NCBI RefSeq assembly: GCF_904849725.1
Contig: NC_058522.1
Coordinates: 235,389,084 to 235,453,083 of the forward strand
Direction: 5' to 3'
DNA from: Hordeum vulgare subsp. vulgare
Lineage: Eukaryota; Streptophyta; Magnoliopsida; Poales; Poaceae
DNA length: 64,000 bases
The translations under genes were made by a program, and so were the position numbers. Below are positions 21,142 to 32,931 of the stretch, piece by piece (position 1 is the first letter of the stretch; each line of letters begins with the position of its first letter). Under the pieces are notes generated by a model, which saw nothing but the letters and a program-made list of their open reading frames with translations, ran no database searches and had not been told where the DNA came from.

Positions 21142-22437
21142 AAAGTTGTTCTTGTTTGGGAAAGACTTGGTTTTGTCTTTGCGAATGAGCTTGCCCGCAT
21201 TGTCTTCCTCTTCTCATAGGGACATTCTGCCATGAAGTGACTCACATTACCACAGTTATAGCATGTCCTCACTCGTTGCTTGGATTTGAACCCACTTGAG
21301 TTGTTCTTGGTGAAGTTGGGTCTTGAGTTCCTCTTGTTGCCCCAAAATTGCCTTGACAAAAGAGCCATGTGATCGTGATAAGCATACTTAGTGTCTTCAG
21401 GGCAGCTCTCCTCTTCCTCATCCTCTTCTTCTTCTTCAGAAGCAGCTTTTGCCTTTAAAGCAAGGTTGGGTGAAGCTGTCTTTGAACGAACTCGAGCAAG
21501 TGCATTGTCAGCTGTCTCGTTCATGATTGACATTGCAATGAATTCATCCAACACCTCACTGGAAGACAAGTACTGGAAATCTGGTCGTTGGCGAATGACT
21601 GATGACATGGCTTTGTTGACAGGCATGATGGCCTTGAGAAACTTGCGCTTGACCCATGTATCATCCACATCCTTGCTCCCATGATCCTTGAGAGCCACAG
21701 CAATAGCAGTCACCCTTCGATAGAGATCACGAGGGTCCTCATCTTCCTTCATCACAAACTCATCGGCCTTATCAACTACCACTTCATAGTTGGACCGTTG
21801 AATGCTTGAGCTTCCCTTGTACAACACCATAATGTGCTCCCAACAGTCCTTAGCCAGAGTGAAGGGGCGCAAGTGAGGAAGATCTTCAAGGAACTATGGA
21901 CTGTAGAATAAACAATGCGGAGTGATTATATTGATTGTCCGCTTCTTCTCTTGGAGTGAGGTTGCTTGGGTCATGGAGATAGTAGCCTTGCTCGATGATT
22001 CTCCATAGATTTGTTGAGCTGTGATTCGAATGAGACTTAATAGAAAATACCCAGTTAGCAAAATCACCCTTTACAAGCTTAGGAGGAGGACCAACAGGGT
22101 TAAGACGCGGTGTGGGAACAGGTCCTCCATAGACCATGGGAGGTGGAACTGAGGCATAAGTTCCAGTCCCATCATTATCGAGAGGAGGAGAAGGTTGCAT
22201 ACCTTTAGTCGTTTCCTTAGAGGAATTGGCCTCTGAATCTGTGTTGGTGGGTTTAACCACCAACGCCGGTTCGGGTGAACCATTAATTCCCTCAATTAAC
22301 TCTTTAAGCATGGTCTTGACTTCGTTCTTCAAGGACGTCTTGAGGGCGGCCATATCCGTATTCAAATCGTCCCTTGTGACCAAAGTCAAGGCCATGGCCT
22401 CGGGTTGCCCACGGGGAACTCCCGCATCATCTTCCAT
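21138..22437 (-). pseudogene. Element D gag N-terminal and zinc-knuckle part
   Basis: The ATG at 22437 lies about 35 bp past the primer site. The first frame (MEDDAGVPRGQPEAM..., 183 residues) ends at 21886 in the capsid region (LVKGDFANWVFSIKSH). The second frame (21138-21872) carries the retrotransposon-Gag core (LYRRVTAIAVALKDHG, KFLKAIMP), a Glu-rich stretch, and the CCHC knuckle CYNCGNVSHFMAEC that binds RNA. The two are in different phases, so a frameshift lies near 21872-21886. A third shift at 21138-21141 leads to the coiled-coil tail. Confidence 0.75.
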
Positions 22438-22472
22438 ACTCTTCGGGTGGTGAAACCCTTAATAAAGAGACG

Positions 22473-22486
22473 TGGCTATGATACCA
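22473..22486 (-). promoter_or_regulatory. Element D primer-binding site (initiator tRNA-Met type)
   Basis: On the - strand, TGGTATCATAGCCA follows the 5' LTR end after two bases. The plant initiator tRNA-Met complement is TGGTATCAGAGC, so it differs by one base. This is the usual primer of Copia elements. Confidence 0.8.
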
Positions 22487-22488
22487 AT

Positions 22489-23893
22489 TGAAAGGATCGA
22501 TATGGTTGACTAGAGGGGGGTGAATAGGCAACGACCACTTTTTAATTAAATTAGCAAGTTAGGGTTAGAAACATAAAGGTTCTCTAAAATGTCAACAAGG
22601 AGGTGAACCTATACGATGCTACCAACTAAAAGAACTAAGGCAAGTAAGAGATAGTCAACAACAAAAGCATACACAATGTAAAGGTTAGAGATAATCGCAA
22701 GTGGAACCAATGAAGACGAGGATGTGTTACCGAAGTTCCTTCCCTTTGAGAGGAAGTACGTATCCGTTGGGGCGGTGTGGAGGCACAATGCTCCCCAATA
22801 AGCCACTAGGGCCACCGTATTCTCCTCACGCCCTCACACAATGCAAGGTACCGTGATTCCACTATAGGTGCCCTTGAAGGCGGCGACCGGACCTTTACAA
22901 AAAAGGTTGGGGCAAACTCCACACAAAGCTTGGAGGCTCCCAACAAGACCACGGAGCTTCACCACAATGGAATGTGGCTCCGAGGTGACCTCAACCGTCT
23001 AGGGTGCTCAAACACCCTAGAGTAACAAGATCCGCAAGGGATTAGTGGGGGGAATCAATTTTCTCTTGGTGGAAGTGTAGATCTAGGCCTTCTCAACCAA
23101 TCCCTAGGAAATCAACAAGTTTGATTGGCTAGGGAGAGAGATCTGGCACTTTTGAGCTTACGGCGAAACAATGGAGCTTGGGAGGGTCAAAGGTAGGGTT
23201 CTAGAGCAAGAAGAACCCTTTATATAGTGGGGGGAAATCCAACCGTTTTCCCACTCACAACCCGAGCCCAGCGGTACTACCGCTAGCACTCCAGCGGTAC
23301 TACCGCTGGCTGCAGCGATACTACCGATGAGCCCATGGTAGTGCGGAGGCACTACCGGGCCAACCACCGCCAAGAAAGTCTTCGCAAAAATTCCGACGAA
23401 GTACAGCCGCAAGGAAGGCGGTACTAAGTTCCTGGAGCAGTACTACCCAGGGGCGGTACTACCGCCAGCACAGTGGTACTACCGCCAGCTCTAGCAGTAC
23501 TACCTCTAGGGCTAGCGGTACTACCGCCAGCTCTAGCGGTACTACCGCTAGGGACAACGGTACTACCGCTAGGAGACCTTTTTGCAAGAAGAGATAAACC
23601 AGAGACGGGAACAGCTCCAAAGTTGCAAGGAAAGGAGATGGAGATAAAGTGTGTGCATGCAAAATTGATTCCACCCAAGCCTTTCCACTACGGATCCCCT
23701 CTTAATAGTACCGCGTACCTACGACTCACAAACAAAGAGAATCGTAGAGGACACTGTGCTTCTGTTCCACGGAGGGTGCCGAATCGTCTTGTGTCGTTGA
23801 TATATATTATCTGAAAGCTTAATGCACACGATTAGTCGTTTAAGGTACTGTCATCAATCACCAAAATTACTTAGGCACAAATATGCCCCAACA
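22489..23893 (-). repeat. Element D 5' LTR
   Basis: The 1,405-bp LTR is the partner of 12940-14343. It holds six exact CGGTACTACCG cores between 23268 and 23573, fewer than the nine in the 3' LTR; some sites have decayed and others were gained or lost by small indels. Confidence 0.8.
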
Positions 23894-23898
23894 CACCT

Positions 23899-24840
23899 CA
23901 ACCTACTGCACCTACTGAAAATGTTTTTTATGAAATTCCTTCGGGTATGCTAGAGAAACTGTTGGCTAATCCTTTTACATGAGATGGAACATCACATCCT
24001 GACTTGCATCTAATCTATGTAGATGAAGTTTGTGGTTTATTTAAGCTTGCAGGTTTGCCCGAGGATGAGGTCAAGAAGAAGGTCTTTCCCTTATCTTTGG
24101 GGGATAAAGCATTGAGATGGTATAGGCTATGTGATGATACTGGATCATGGAACTACAACCGATTGAAATTGGAATTTCATCAAAAGTTTTATCCTATGCA
24201 TTTGGTATATCGTGATCGTAATTATATCTATAATTTTTGGCCTCGTGATAGAGAAAGTATCGCTCAAGGTTGGGGGAGGCTTAAATCAATGTTATATTCA
24301 TGCCCCAACCATGAGCTCTGAGAGAAATTATTATTCAGAACTTCTATGCTCGGCTTTCTCATGATAATCGCACCATGCTTGACACTTCTTGTACCGGTTC
24401 TTTTATGAAGAGAGACATTGACTTCAAATGGAATTTATTGGAAAGAATTAAATGCAACTCTAAAGATTGGGAGTTTGAAGAAGGTAAGGAGTCAAGTATG
24501 AATCTTAAGTTCGATTGCGTTAAATCCTTTGCTGAAACAAATACTTTTTGTGATTTTAGCACTAAATATGGACTTGACTCTGAGATAGTAGCTTCATTGT
24601 GTGAATCATTTGTTGCTCATATTGATCTCCCTAAAGAGAAGTGGTTTAAATATCATCCTCCCTTAGAAGTCAATGTAGTTAAACCCAATCAAGTTGAAGA
24701 GAAAGTCATTGCTTATAATGATCCTATTGTTCCTAGTGCTTACATTGCGAGACCACCTTTCCCTGTTAGAATAAAGGATCATTCTAAAGCTTCAATTCTG
24801 ATACATAGGGGCTACATTAGAACACCTACACCCCTGAGCA
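23899..24840 (+). pseudogene. Element A gag, continuation after element D
   Basis: Gag resumes after D with ENVFYEIPSGMLEKLLANPFT and an in-frame stop, then DLHLIYVDEVCGLFKLAGLP, KKKVFPLSLGDKALRWY and the retrotransposon-Gag core through PNHEL at 24321. A one-base loss near 24315-24320 relative to B moves the frame. The next frame (24322-24840) continues RLSHDNRTMLDTSCTGSF to a region rich in Lys and Asp. No CCHC knuckle is visible, which is common in Athila gag. It would assemble the cytoplasmic particle. Confidence 0.7.
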
Positions 24841-25393
24841 AATTAGAGTTGAACCTAGCATTGCTATTATCAAAGATCTCCTGTCCAACAATGTTGATGG
24901 CCATGATATTCACTTCTGTGAAGATGCTGCTAGAATTGCTAAATCTCTTGCTAGAGACAAACAGAGGCATGTTGTTGCCACGCCTGTTGTTTCTGTTAAG
25001 ATAGGAGATCATTGTTATCATGGTTTATCTGACGTAGGTGCTAGTGTTAGTGCAATACCTCAATCTTTATATGATGAAATTAAAGAAGAGATTGCAACTG
25101 TCGAGATGGAACCTATTGATGTCACTATTCAGCTTGCCAATAGAGATACTATCTGCCCTTTGGGAATTGTTCGAGATGTTGAAGTCTTGTTTGGTAAAAC
25201 TAAGTATCCTGCTGATTTTCTCATTCTTGCTACCATATAAGATAGCTTTTGTCCCATCATATTTGGTAGACCTTTCCTCAATACTTCCAATGCTCATATT
25301 GACTGTGAGAAGCAAACTGTCACTATTGGCTTTGAAGGTGTGTCACATGAGTTCAATTGCTTCAAGTTTGGTAGACAACCTCATGAAAAATAG
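24841..25393 (+). pseudogene. Element A protease region
   Basis: In the frame ending at the stop at 25391-25393, the sequence reads HDIHFCEDAARIAKSLARDK, then GDHCYHGLSDVGASVSAIPQ, in which Asp-Val-Gly-Ala is the retropepsin active site, and later IIFGRPFLNTSNAHIDC, the second conserved block. Two stops (near 25238 and 25391) and a frameshift from the gag frame near 24830 break it. B retains the equivalent at 38165-38926. Confidence 0.7.
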
Positions 25394-27112
25394 TTGTCTG
25401 GTAAGGATGAAATTATTGCTCTAGCTTCTATTGTTGTGCCTCCTACTGATCCTTTAGAGCAATATTTGCTTGAGCATGAAAATGATATGCATGTGGATGA
25501 AAGGAATGAGATAGATAGAGTTATCTTTGAACAACATCCCATCCTTAAGAATAATTTGCATGTTGAACTACTTGGAGATCCACCCCCACCAAAGGGTGAT
25601 CCTGTGTTCGAGCTTAAACAGTTACCTGATACTCTTAAGTATCCTTATCTCGATGAAAAAGAGATATATCCTGTTATTATTAGTGCTAGCCTTTCAGAGC
25701 ATAAAGTAAAGAAATTATTGAAAACTCTCAGGAAGCACCGTGATGCTATTGGATATACTCTTCATGATCTTAAGGGCATTAGTCCCACTCTATGCCAGCA
25801 CAAAATTAAAACCGATCCTGATTCCAAACTAGTTGTTGATCATCAACGGAGATTAAATCCTAAGATGAAAGAGCTAGTAAGAAAAGAAATACTAAAGCTC
25901 CTGGAAGCGGGTATTATCTATCCTGTTGCTCATAGTGATTGGGTAAGTCTGGTGCATTGCGTCCCTAAGAAGGGAGGTATTACCGTTGTCCCTGATGATA
26001 AAGATGAATTGATCCCATAGAGGATTATTACTAGCTATAGGATGGTGATTGGTTTTAGGAAATTGAATAAGGCCACTAGGAAATATCATTACCCTTTGCC
26101 TTTTATTGACCAAATGCTAGAAAGATTGTCTAAACACACACACTTTTGCTTTCTAGATGGTTATTCTGGTTTCTCCCAAATACCTGTTGCACAATCTGAT
26201 CAGGAGAAAACCAATTTTACTTGCCCTTTTGGTACCTTTGCTTACAGACGTATGCCTTTTGGCTTATGTAATGCACCTGCTACCTTTCAAAGATATATGA
26301 TGGCTATATTCTCTGACTTTTGTGAAAAGATTGTTGAGGTTTTCATGGATGACTTCTCCGTTTACGGGTCTTCTTTTGATGATTGCCTTAGCAACCTTGA
26401 TCGAGTTTTGCAGAGATGTAAAGATACCAACCTTGTCTTGAATTGGGAGAAGTGCCACTTTATGGTTAATGAAGGCATCGTCTTAGGATATAATTTTTTT
26501 GAAAGAGGTATTGAAGTCGATAAGGCTAAGGTTGATGCGATCGAGAAAATGCCATGCCCTACAGATATCAAAGGTATAAGAAGCTTCCTTGCTCATGTAG
26601 GTTTCTATAGAAGTTTCATTAAGGAATTTTCTAAGATTTCGAGGCCTCTTACCAATCTCTTGAAAAATGATATTCCTTTTGTTTTTGACGATGATTGTGA
26701 GGAAGCCTTTGAAATACTTAAGAAGGCCTTGATAACTGCACCTATTGTTCAACCACCTGATTGGAACTTACCTTTTCAAATTATGTGTGATGCTAGTGAT
26801 TATATTGTTGGTGTTGTTCTAGGAGAAAGAGTTGATAAGAAGTTGAATGTTATTCACTATGCTAGTAAAACTCTAGACATTGCCCAAAGAAACTATGCTA
26901 CTACTGAAAAGGAATTTTTAGCAGTCGTGTTTGCATGTGAAAAGTTCAGATCTTACATTGTTGATTCCAAGGTTATTATTCACACTGATCATGCTGCTAT
27001 TAAGTACCTCATAGAAAAAAAAATGCTAAACCTAGACTTATCAGATGGGTTCTCCTGCTACAAGAATTTGATTTGCATGTTGTTGATAGGAAGGGTGCTG
27101 AGAACCCCGTAG
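25394..27112 (+). pseudogene. Element A reverse transcriptase and RNase H
   Basis: Two frames in the same phase (25394-26020 and 26042-27112) are separated by a TAG at 26018-26020 where B has a Gln codon. The RT reads [60 protein letters not shown], then FMDDF with the paired catalytic Asp, and GIRSFLAHVGFYRSFIKEFS. RNase H follows with [31 protein letters not shown] and [11 protein letters not shown]. An A-run at about 27016-27025 has lost a base relative to B and throws the frame out after IEKK. Gypsy-type order and motif spellings agree with the Athila lineage. Confidence 0.85.
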
Positions 27113-28456
27113 CAGATAACTTCCCTAGGTTGGAGAATGTTCTTGATGACCCACAACCTATTGATGATAGCTTTCCTGATGAGCAATTGAATGTCATCAA
27201 TGCTTCACGTAGTACACTGTGGTATGCTGATTATGCAAATTATATTTTTGCTAAATATATACCACCTAGTTTCAGGTACCAACAAAAGAAGAAATTCTTC
27301 TTTGATTTGAGATATTACTTTCGGGATGATCCTCACCTTTATAAAGAAGGAGTAGATGGTGTTATTAGACAGTGTGTACCTGAGCATGAACAGGGACAGA
27401 TCCTACAGAAGTGTCACTCCGAGGCTTACGGAGGACACCAAGCGGGAGATAGAACTGCACACAAGGTATCGCAATCAGATTTCTATTGGCCTACTCTCTT
27501 CAAGGATGCCCGTAAGTTTGTCTTGTCTTGTGATGAATGTCAAAGAATAGGTAATATTAGTAAATGTTCAGGAAATGCCTATGAATTATTCACTTGTCAT
27601 TGAACCATTTTATGTTTGGGGTTTTGATTATATGGGACCTTTTCCAAAGTCCAACGGGTATGCTCATATCCTAGTTGTTGTTGATTACATTACTAAGTGG
27701 GTAGAAACTATCCCAACTAGTAGTGCCGATCACAACACCTCTATTAGGATGCTTAAAGAAGTTATTTTCCCTAGATTTGGAGTCCCTAGATATCTAATGA
27801 CTGATGGTCGTTCACATTTCATTCATGGTGCTTTCCGTAAAACGCTTGCTAAGTATGATGTCAACCATAAAATTGCATCTCCCTATCATCCTCAGTCCAG
27901 TGGTCAAGTAGAGCTAAGTAATAGAGAGATTAAACTAATTCTGCAAGAGACTATTAATAGGTCTAGAAAGAATTGGTCTAAGAAGCTTGATGATGCACTG
28001 TGGGCTTATAGAACTGCTTATAAGAATCCCATGGGCATGTCTCCGTACAAAATGGTTTACGGTAAAGCATGCCATTTACCTCTTGAGCTAGAGCATAAGG
28101 CTTATTGGGCAATCAAAGAGCTCAACTTTGATTTCAAACTCGCTGGTGAGAAGAGGTTATTTGGTATTAGCTCACTTGATCAATGGAGAGCTCAGGCATA
28201 TGAAAATGCCAAGTTGTTTAAAGAAAAAGTTAAGAGGTGGCATGATAAAAGGATACAAAAACGTGAGTTCAATGTAGGTGATTATGTCTTGCTATACAAT
28301 TCTCCTTTAAGGTTTTTTGCAGGCAAGCTTCTCTCTAAATGGGAAGGTCCTTACATGGTTGAGGAGGTATATCTTTCCGGTGCCATCAAGATCAACAACA
28401 CGGAAGGTAATTTTTCGAGAGTGGTAAATGGGCAAAGGATGAAGCATTATATCTGA
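27073..28456 (+). pseudogene. Element A integrase
   Basis: The first frame (27073-27603) has the linker [19 protein letters not shown] and the His-His-Cys-Cys zinc domain ([12 protein letters not shown], then CDECQRIGN). The second (27575-28456) has the core: Asp in [11 protein letters not shown], Asp in [10 protein letters not shown], and Glu in [15 protein letters not shown]. It then has the C-terminal part [20 protein letters not shown] and a DNA-binding [11 protein letters not shown]...[12 protein letters not shown] segment, ending MKHYI at 28456. A one-base gain near 27570 separates zinc domain from core. Family role: insertion of the cDNA into the genome. Confidence 0.85.
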
Positions 28457-28653
28457 GGTACTCCCATAAATGTTGAAAGCAATGTTATAAATACCATAAC
28501 TCCGGAGGAGTACATAAGGGATATTTATCAGCCTATTTAAGACTCCAAAAACGAAGAGGTATGTGATTCGGTAAGTAAACCGACTCCAAAACTTTTCCAG
28601 TAGCAAATTTTCTCCGTTTTGGAATTTTTAGAAAAATAGAAAATTTTAAAGTA

Positions 28654-28753
28654 GTCCGGAAAGCGCACGGGGAGGCGAAAAGCCTGCCAGGCGCGGCCTA
28701 CCCCCCTGGCCATGCCTGGGTGGCTTGTGGCCACCTCGTGTGCCTCCCGGACT
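28654..28753. other. GC-rich hairpin upstream of the accessory ORF of A
   Basis: The arms GTCCGGAAAGCGCACGGGGA and TGTGCCTCCCGGAC flank inner arms AAGCCTGCCAGGCGCGGCC and GGCCATGCCTGGGTGGCTT with a C-rich loop. The inner module matches the LTR hairpins (AAGCC...GGCTT, GCGCGGCC). It lies about 130 bp before the ATG of the accessory ORF. B has a counterpart at 35087-35184. Confidence 0.65.
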
Positions 28754-28886
28754 CTGTTTTCTTGCGGAGTACTCCTTTTGGTTGGGAAAATCATTATATA
28801 TTCTCCCGAAAGGTCTGACCCTCGTATCACGCAATTATCCTCTGTTTTCGTTTCGAGCCTGTTTCTGCCGCAGATTTAGGGCAAGG

Positions 28887-29303
28887 ATGTCGTCTCAGGA
28901 ACCTGTCGGGGAGAACGATCTCCCTCAAGTCTATGAAGAAGTAAATGCTGATCTGAAAAGAATGGAGGTCATGGAGGCCAAGGAAAGGCTACCTGAAGAA
29001 ACTAAGGGCAAAAGTAAGGAGGAGAATCCGGCGTTGGACGAAGGGCAATCTGTGCTCAACAAGGAAGAAGCTGAGGAAGAGGATTTTCTTCAACCCTACC
29101 TCCACCTTTTACCTCCATCCTTGATCGAGCTCTTGAGGTTATGTGAAATAACTCGTGTTCGTAATACTTATCTCACCCGTGAAGTTGTTTTTCTGGAGAA
29201 ACATATCACAGAGCTCCAAGGTATAAATCAAATATTGATGGCCCTCTTGGAATCAAAAGACAAGACAGCTCCACCACCATCACCTTCGAAGGAAGACAAC
29301 TAA
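28887..29303 (+). CDS. Element A accessory ORF (env position), acidic coiled-coil protein
   Basis: An uninterrupted 138-codon frame starts at MSSQEPVGENDLPQVYEE and ends PPPSPSKEDN. Residues about 20-75 are very acidic and charged (AKERLPEETKGKSKEENP, EEAEEEDF). Residues about 95-125 form a heptad-like helix (YLTREVVFLEKHITELQGIN). There is no signal peptide or membrane segment, so it is not an obvious envelope protein. It lies downstream of integrase, in the position of the extra ORF of Athila-type elements, with its own leader after the GC hairpin. Its last nine residues match those of B's accessory ORF (34430-34951), but the body does not. It is the only long unbroken frame in A, while the rest of A is pseudogenised. 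Function unknown. Confidence 0.6.
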   Translation: MSSQEPVGENDLPQVYEEVNADLKRMEVMEAKERLPEETKGKSKEENPALDEGQSVLNKEEAEEEDFLQPYLHLLPPSLIELLRLCEITRVRNTYLTREVVFLEKHITELQGINQILMALLESKDKTAPPPSPSKEDN

Positions 29304-30847
29304 GCACGGGTATGGGCAATCCCCTTGGCTTGTGCCAAGCTTGGGGGAGTTGCCCCGGTATCATATCACCATCACATCTTTTGCCTTTACCTTTTTCTTA
29401 GTTTGATCCTTTTTGGTTTTATATTTTTCCTAGTAGTGTAAAGTTCTTAGTGTTCTAGGCTTGAGTTTTGCTTTCTGTCACCCCCAATGTATTCGAGCTC
29501 GTGAGCCATATAACAAAGAGTGTTCTAGTTAAGGGCCTTGACTCATGCCATGATCTAAAGAAAAGAATAATAAGAGAACAAAAGCATGAAAGATCATGTA
29601 ATGATCTTATGGGAGTGATGACTTCACATATAAAAAGGATGTTGATTGAAACTTGTTGTGAGTGGACAAACGTAGACATTGGTCATTGCTTCAATTAATA
29701 GGAAGTAATAAAGAAGGAGAGGTTCACATATAAATATATCATCTTGGGCACCATCTATGATTGAGAACACTCATTAAACTATTACATGCTTAGAATTAGA
29801 TGTTGGACAAGGAATACAACATAATGAATTTATGTTTGCTTGGTTCCGAACAATGTTATATGACTAGAGATCCCTTAGCATGTGACGATTGCTTCCACCT
29901 CATATCAGCCAAAACTTCCGCACTAAGTAGAGATACTACTTGTGCATCCATAAACCTTCAACCCAGCTTTTCCATGAGAGTCCACCATACCTACCTATGG
30001 ATTGAAGAAGATCCCTCAAGTAAGTTGTCATTGGTGCAAGCAATAAAAATTGCTCCCTACATATGTATGATCTATTAGTGTGTGGAAAATAAGCTTTGTA
30101 CGAACCTGTGATGAGGAAGACATAAAAGCGACAGACTGCATAATAAAGTTCTTTATCACAGGAGGCAATATAAAGTGACGTTCCTTCACACTAAGAGGTC
30201 ACACATCCAAACCTCAAAAGCGCATGACAACCTCTGCTTCCCTCTGCGAAGGGCCTATCTTGTACCTTTACTTTTTTGTCCTTAAAAGTGTCATGGTGAT
30301 CGACACCAATCCCTTATCTCGCCTTTATCTTGGCTAACGTCATATACTAGGGAAATATCTATATTCTTATGTCAACTTGGAAGTAAGTATTCATGAATTA
30401 TTATTGTTGACATTACCCTTGAGGTAAGTAGTTGGGAGGCGAAACTATAAGCCCCTATCTTTCTCTGTGTCCAACTAAAACTTTGATCTCATGAGTACCA
30501 CGTGAGTTTTAGCAATTGTAGAAAACGAAAGGATGATTGAGTATGTGGATTTGCTTTACATGCCCTTATTTGACTCCTTCCGATGTTATGATAAATTGCA
30601 ATTGCTTTAATGACTAAAGGCTATTGGTTGTTAATTATCAATAAGGTTCTTGATCCATACTTTACTTTGTGAAGGAATTATCACTTTAGAATAAGAGATT
30701 ATATGATGTTATTGTTGTTCTTGTTATTATCATGATACCTGCATGTCCGTATTTTCTTTTACCGACACCTCTATCTCTAAACATGTGGGCATATTTATTG
30801 ATCTCGGCTTCCGCTTGAGGACAAGCGAGGTCTAAGCTTGGGGGCGT
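29304..30847 (+). other. Element A 3' untranslated internal region and polypurine tract
   Basis: About 1.5 kb of AT-rich sequence follows the accessory ORF. It starts GGGTATGGGCAATCCCCTTG, conserved in B, and ends in the polypurine tract AAGCTTGGGGGCGT (about 30834-30847) just before LTR3. Its last 0.8 kb matches 11261-12048. Short frames here are not conserved between copies. Confidence 0.65.
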
Positions 30848-31406
30848 TGAGACGTCCATTTTGCATCATGCTTTCATGTTGACATTTATCACTTTATGGG
30901 CTGTTATTGCACTTCACGGTACAATACTTATGTCGTTTCTCTCTTATTTTATAAGGTTTACATCAAGAGGGAGAATGCCGGTAGCTGGAATTCTGGTCTG
31001 AAAAAGGAGCAAGTTTGAGATACCTATTCTGCGCAACTCCAAAAGCCGTGAAAATCAACGAGGAATTATTTTGGAATTTATAAAAAATACTGGATGGAAT
31101 AAGTACCAGAGGGGAGCCACCAGGAGGCCACAAGCCTGCCAGGCGCGGCCTACCCCCTCGCCGCGCCTAGGTGGCTTGTGGGCCCCTTGTTGCCCCTCTG
31201 GCTCCCATCTTTTGCTATTAGGAGGGTTTCGTTCCAAAAAAATAAGGAGGAGGCTTTCGGGAGGAGTCGCCGCCGCCGAGAGGCGGAACTTGAGCAGAAC
31301 CAATCTATAGCTCCGGCAGGGTCGTCCTGCCGGGGAAACTTCCCTCCCGGAGGGGGAAATCTTCGCCATCATCATCACCAACACTCCTCTCATCGGAGGG
31401 GACTCA
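30848..31406 (+). repeat. Element A, LTR3, first part
   Basis: LTR3 starts TGAGACGTCC (TGATACGTCC in the other copies) and runs to GGGACTCA at 31406, the left copy of B's target duplication. It contains the GC hairpin at 31106-31201. Confidence 0.8.
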
Positions 31407-32931
31407 TGATGATCCACAAGTATAGGGAATCTAGCGTAGTCCTTTTGATAAGTAAGAGTGTCGAACCCAACGAGGAGCAGAAGGATCTGATAAGTGGTTT
31501 TCAGCAAGGTAATATCTGCAAGCACTGAAATTATCGGTAACAAGTAGTTGTGTGGTAAGATGATTCGTAGCAAGTAGCAAGTAACAAAAGTAAAAACGGT
31601 GCAGAAAAGTGGCCCAATCCCTTTTGTAGCAAGGGACAAGCCTGGACAAATTCTTATAGGAGGTAAAACGCTCCCGAGGACACATGGGAATTTCTGTCAA
31701 GCTAGTTTTCATCATGTTCATATGATTCGCGTTCGCTACTTTGATAGTTTGATATGTGGGTGGACCGGCGCTTGGGTACTGCCCTTACTTGGACAAGCTT
31801 CCCACTTATGATTAACCCCTCTCGCAAGCATCTGCAACTACGAAAGAAGAATTAAGACAAAGTCTAACCATAGCATTAAACTAGTGGATCCAAATCAGCC
31901 CCTTGCGAAGCAACGCATAAACTAGGGTTTAAGCTTCTGTCACTCTAGCAACCCATCATCTACTTACTACTTCCCAATGCCTTCCTCTAGGCCCAAATAA
32001 TGGTGAAGTGTTATGTAGTCGACGTTCACATAACACCACTAGAGGAAAAACAACATACAACACATCAAAATATCCAACGAATACCGAATTCACATGACTA
32101 CTTATAGCAAGACTTATCCCATGTCCTCAGGAACAAAAGTAACTACTCACAAAGCATAATCATATTCATGACCAGAGAGGTAATGAATAGCATCAAGGAT
32201 CTGAGCATATAATCTTCCACCAAGCAATCCAACTAGCATCAACTACAAAGAGTAATTAACACTACTAGCAACCTTACAGGTACCAATCGGAATCGCGAGA
32301 CGGAGATTGATCACAAGAGATGAACTAGGGTTTGGAGATGAGATGGTGCTGATGAAGAACTTGATGGTGATGAGTCCCCTCCGATGAGAGGAGTGTTGGT
32401 GATGACGATGGCGACGATTTCCCCCTCCGAGAAGGAAGTTTCCCTGGCACGATCGTCGTGCCAGAGCTCTAGATTGGTTCTGCTCAAGTTCCGCCTCGTG
32501 GCGGCGGCGAATCCTCCGAACAGCCTCCTCCTGATTTTTTTCTGGAACGAAACTCTTCTTGTAGAAAAAGAGGGGGGCCAGAGGGCCAGATGGGGGCCCA
32601 CAAGCGCCCTAATCGCGGCCAGGGGAGGCCGCGCCTAGCAGGCTTGTGGCCTCCTGCTGGCGCCCCTCTGGTACTTCTTCGGCTGAGTATTTTTTTTATG
32701 AATCCCAAAAAAAATCCTCGTTGATATTCACGGCTTTTGGAGTTGCGCAGAATAGGTATCTCAAACTTGCTCCTTTTTCAGGCCAGAATTCCAGCTGTCG
32801 GCATTCTCCCTCTTCATGTAAACCTTGCAAAATAAGAGAGAAAAGGCATAAGTATTGTACCGTGGAGTGTAATAACAGCCCAAAAAGCGATAAATATCAA
32901 CATGAAAGTATGATGCAAAATGGACGTATCA
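31407..32931 (-). repeat. Element B 3' LTR
   Basis: The LTR runs from TGATACGTCC (start at 32931 on the - strand) to GGATCATCA (31407). The polypurine tract is AAGCTTGGGGGAGT (about 32932-32945). The hairpin is at 32578-32671. Confidence 0.85.

Larger units (their letters stand above)
12940..23893 (-). mobile_element. Element D: Sirevirus-type Copia LTR retrotransposon, full length, decayed
   Basis: Two LTRs of 1,404 and 1,405 bp (12940-14343 and 22489-23893) begin TGTTAGGGCATA or TGTTGGGGCATA and end ATCCTTTCA on the - strand. The initiator-Met-tRNA-like primer site is next to the 5' LTR. Domain order gag, protease, integrase, RT, RNase H is that of Copia. A long gag with a coiled-coil tail, clustered CGGT-N3-ACCG palindromes and CTCCCCCTTTTTGG before the 3' LTR place it in the Sirevirus (SIRE/Maximus) lineage. 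Target duplications are CTCCT (12935-12939) and CACCT (23894-23898), one mismatch. Every domain is frameshifted or stopped, so it is not autonomous now. Confidence 0.8.
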
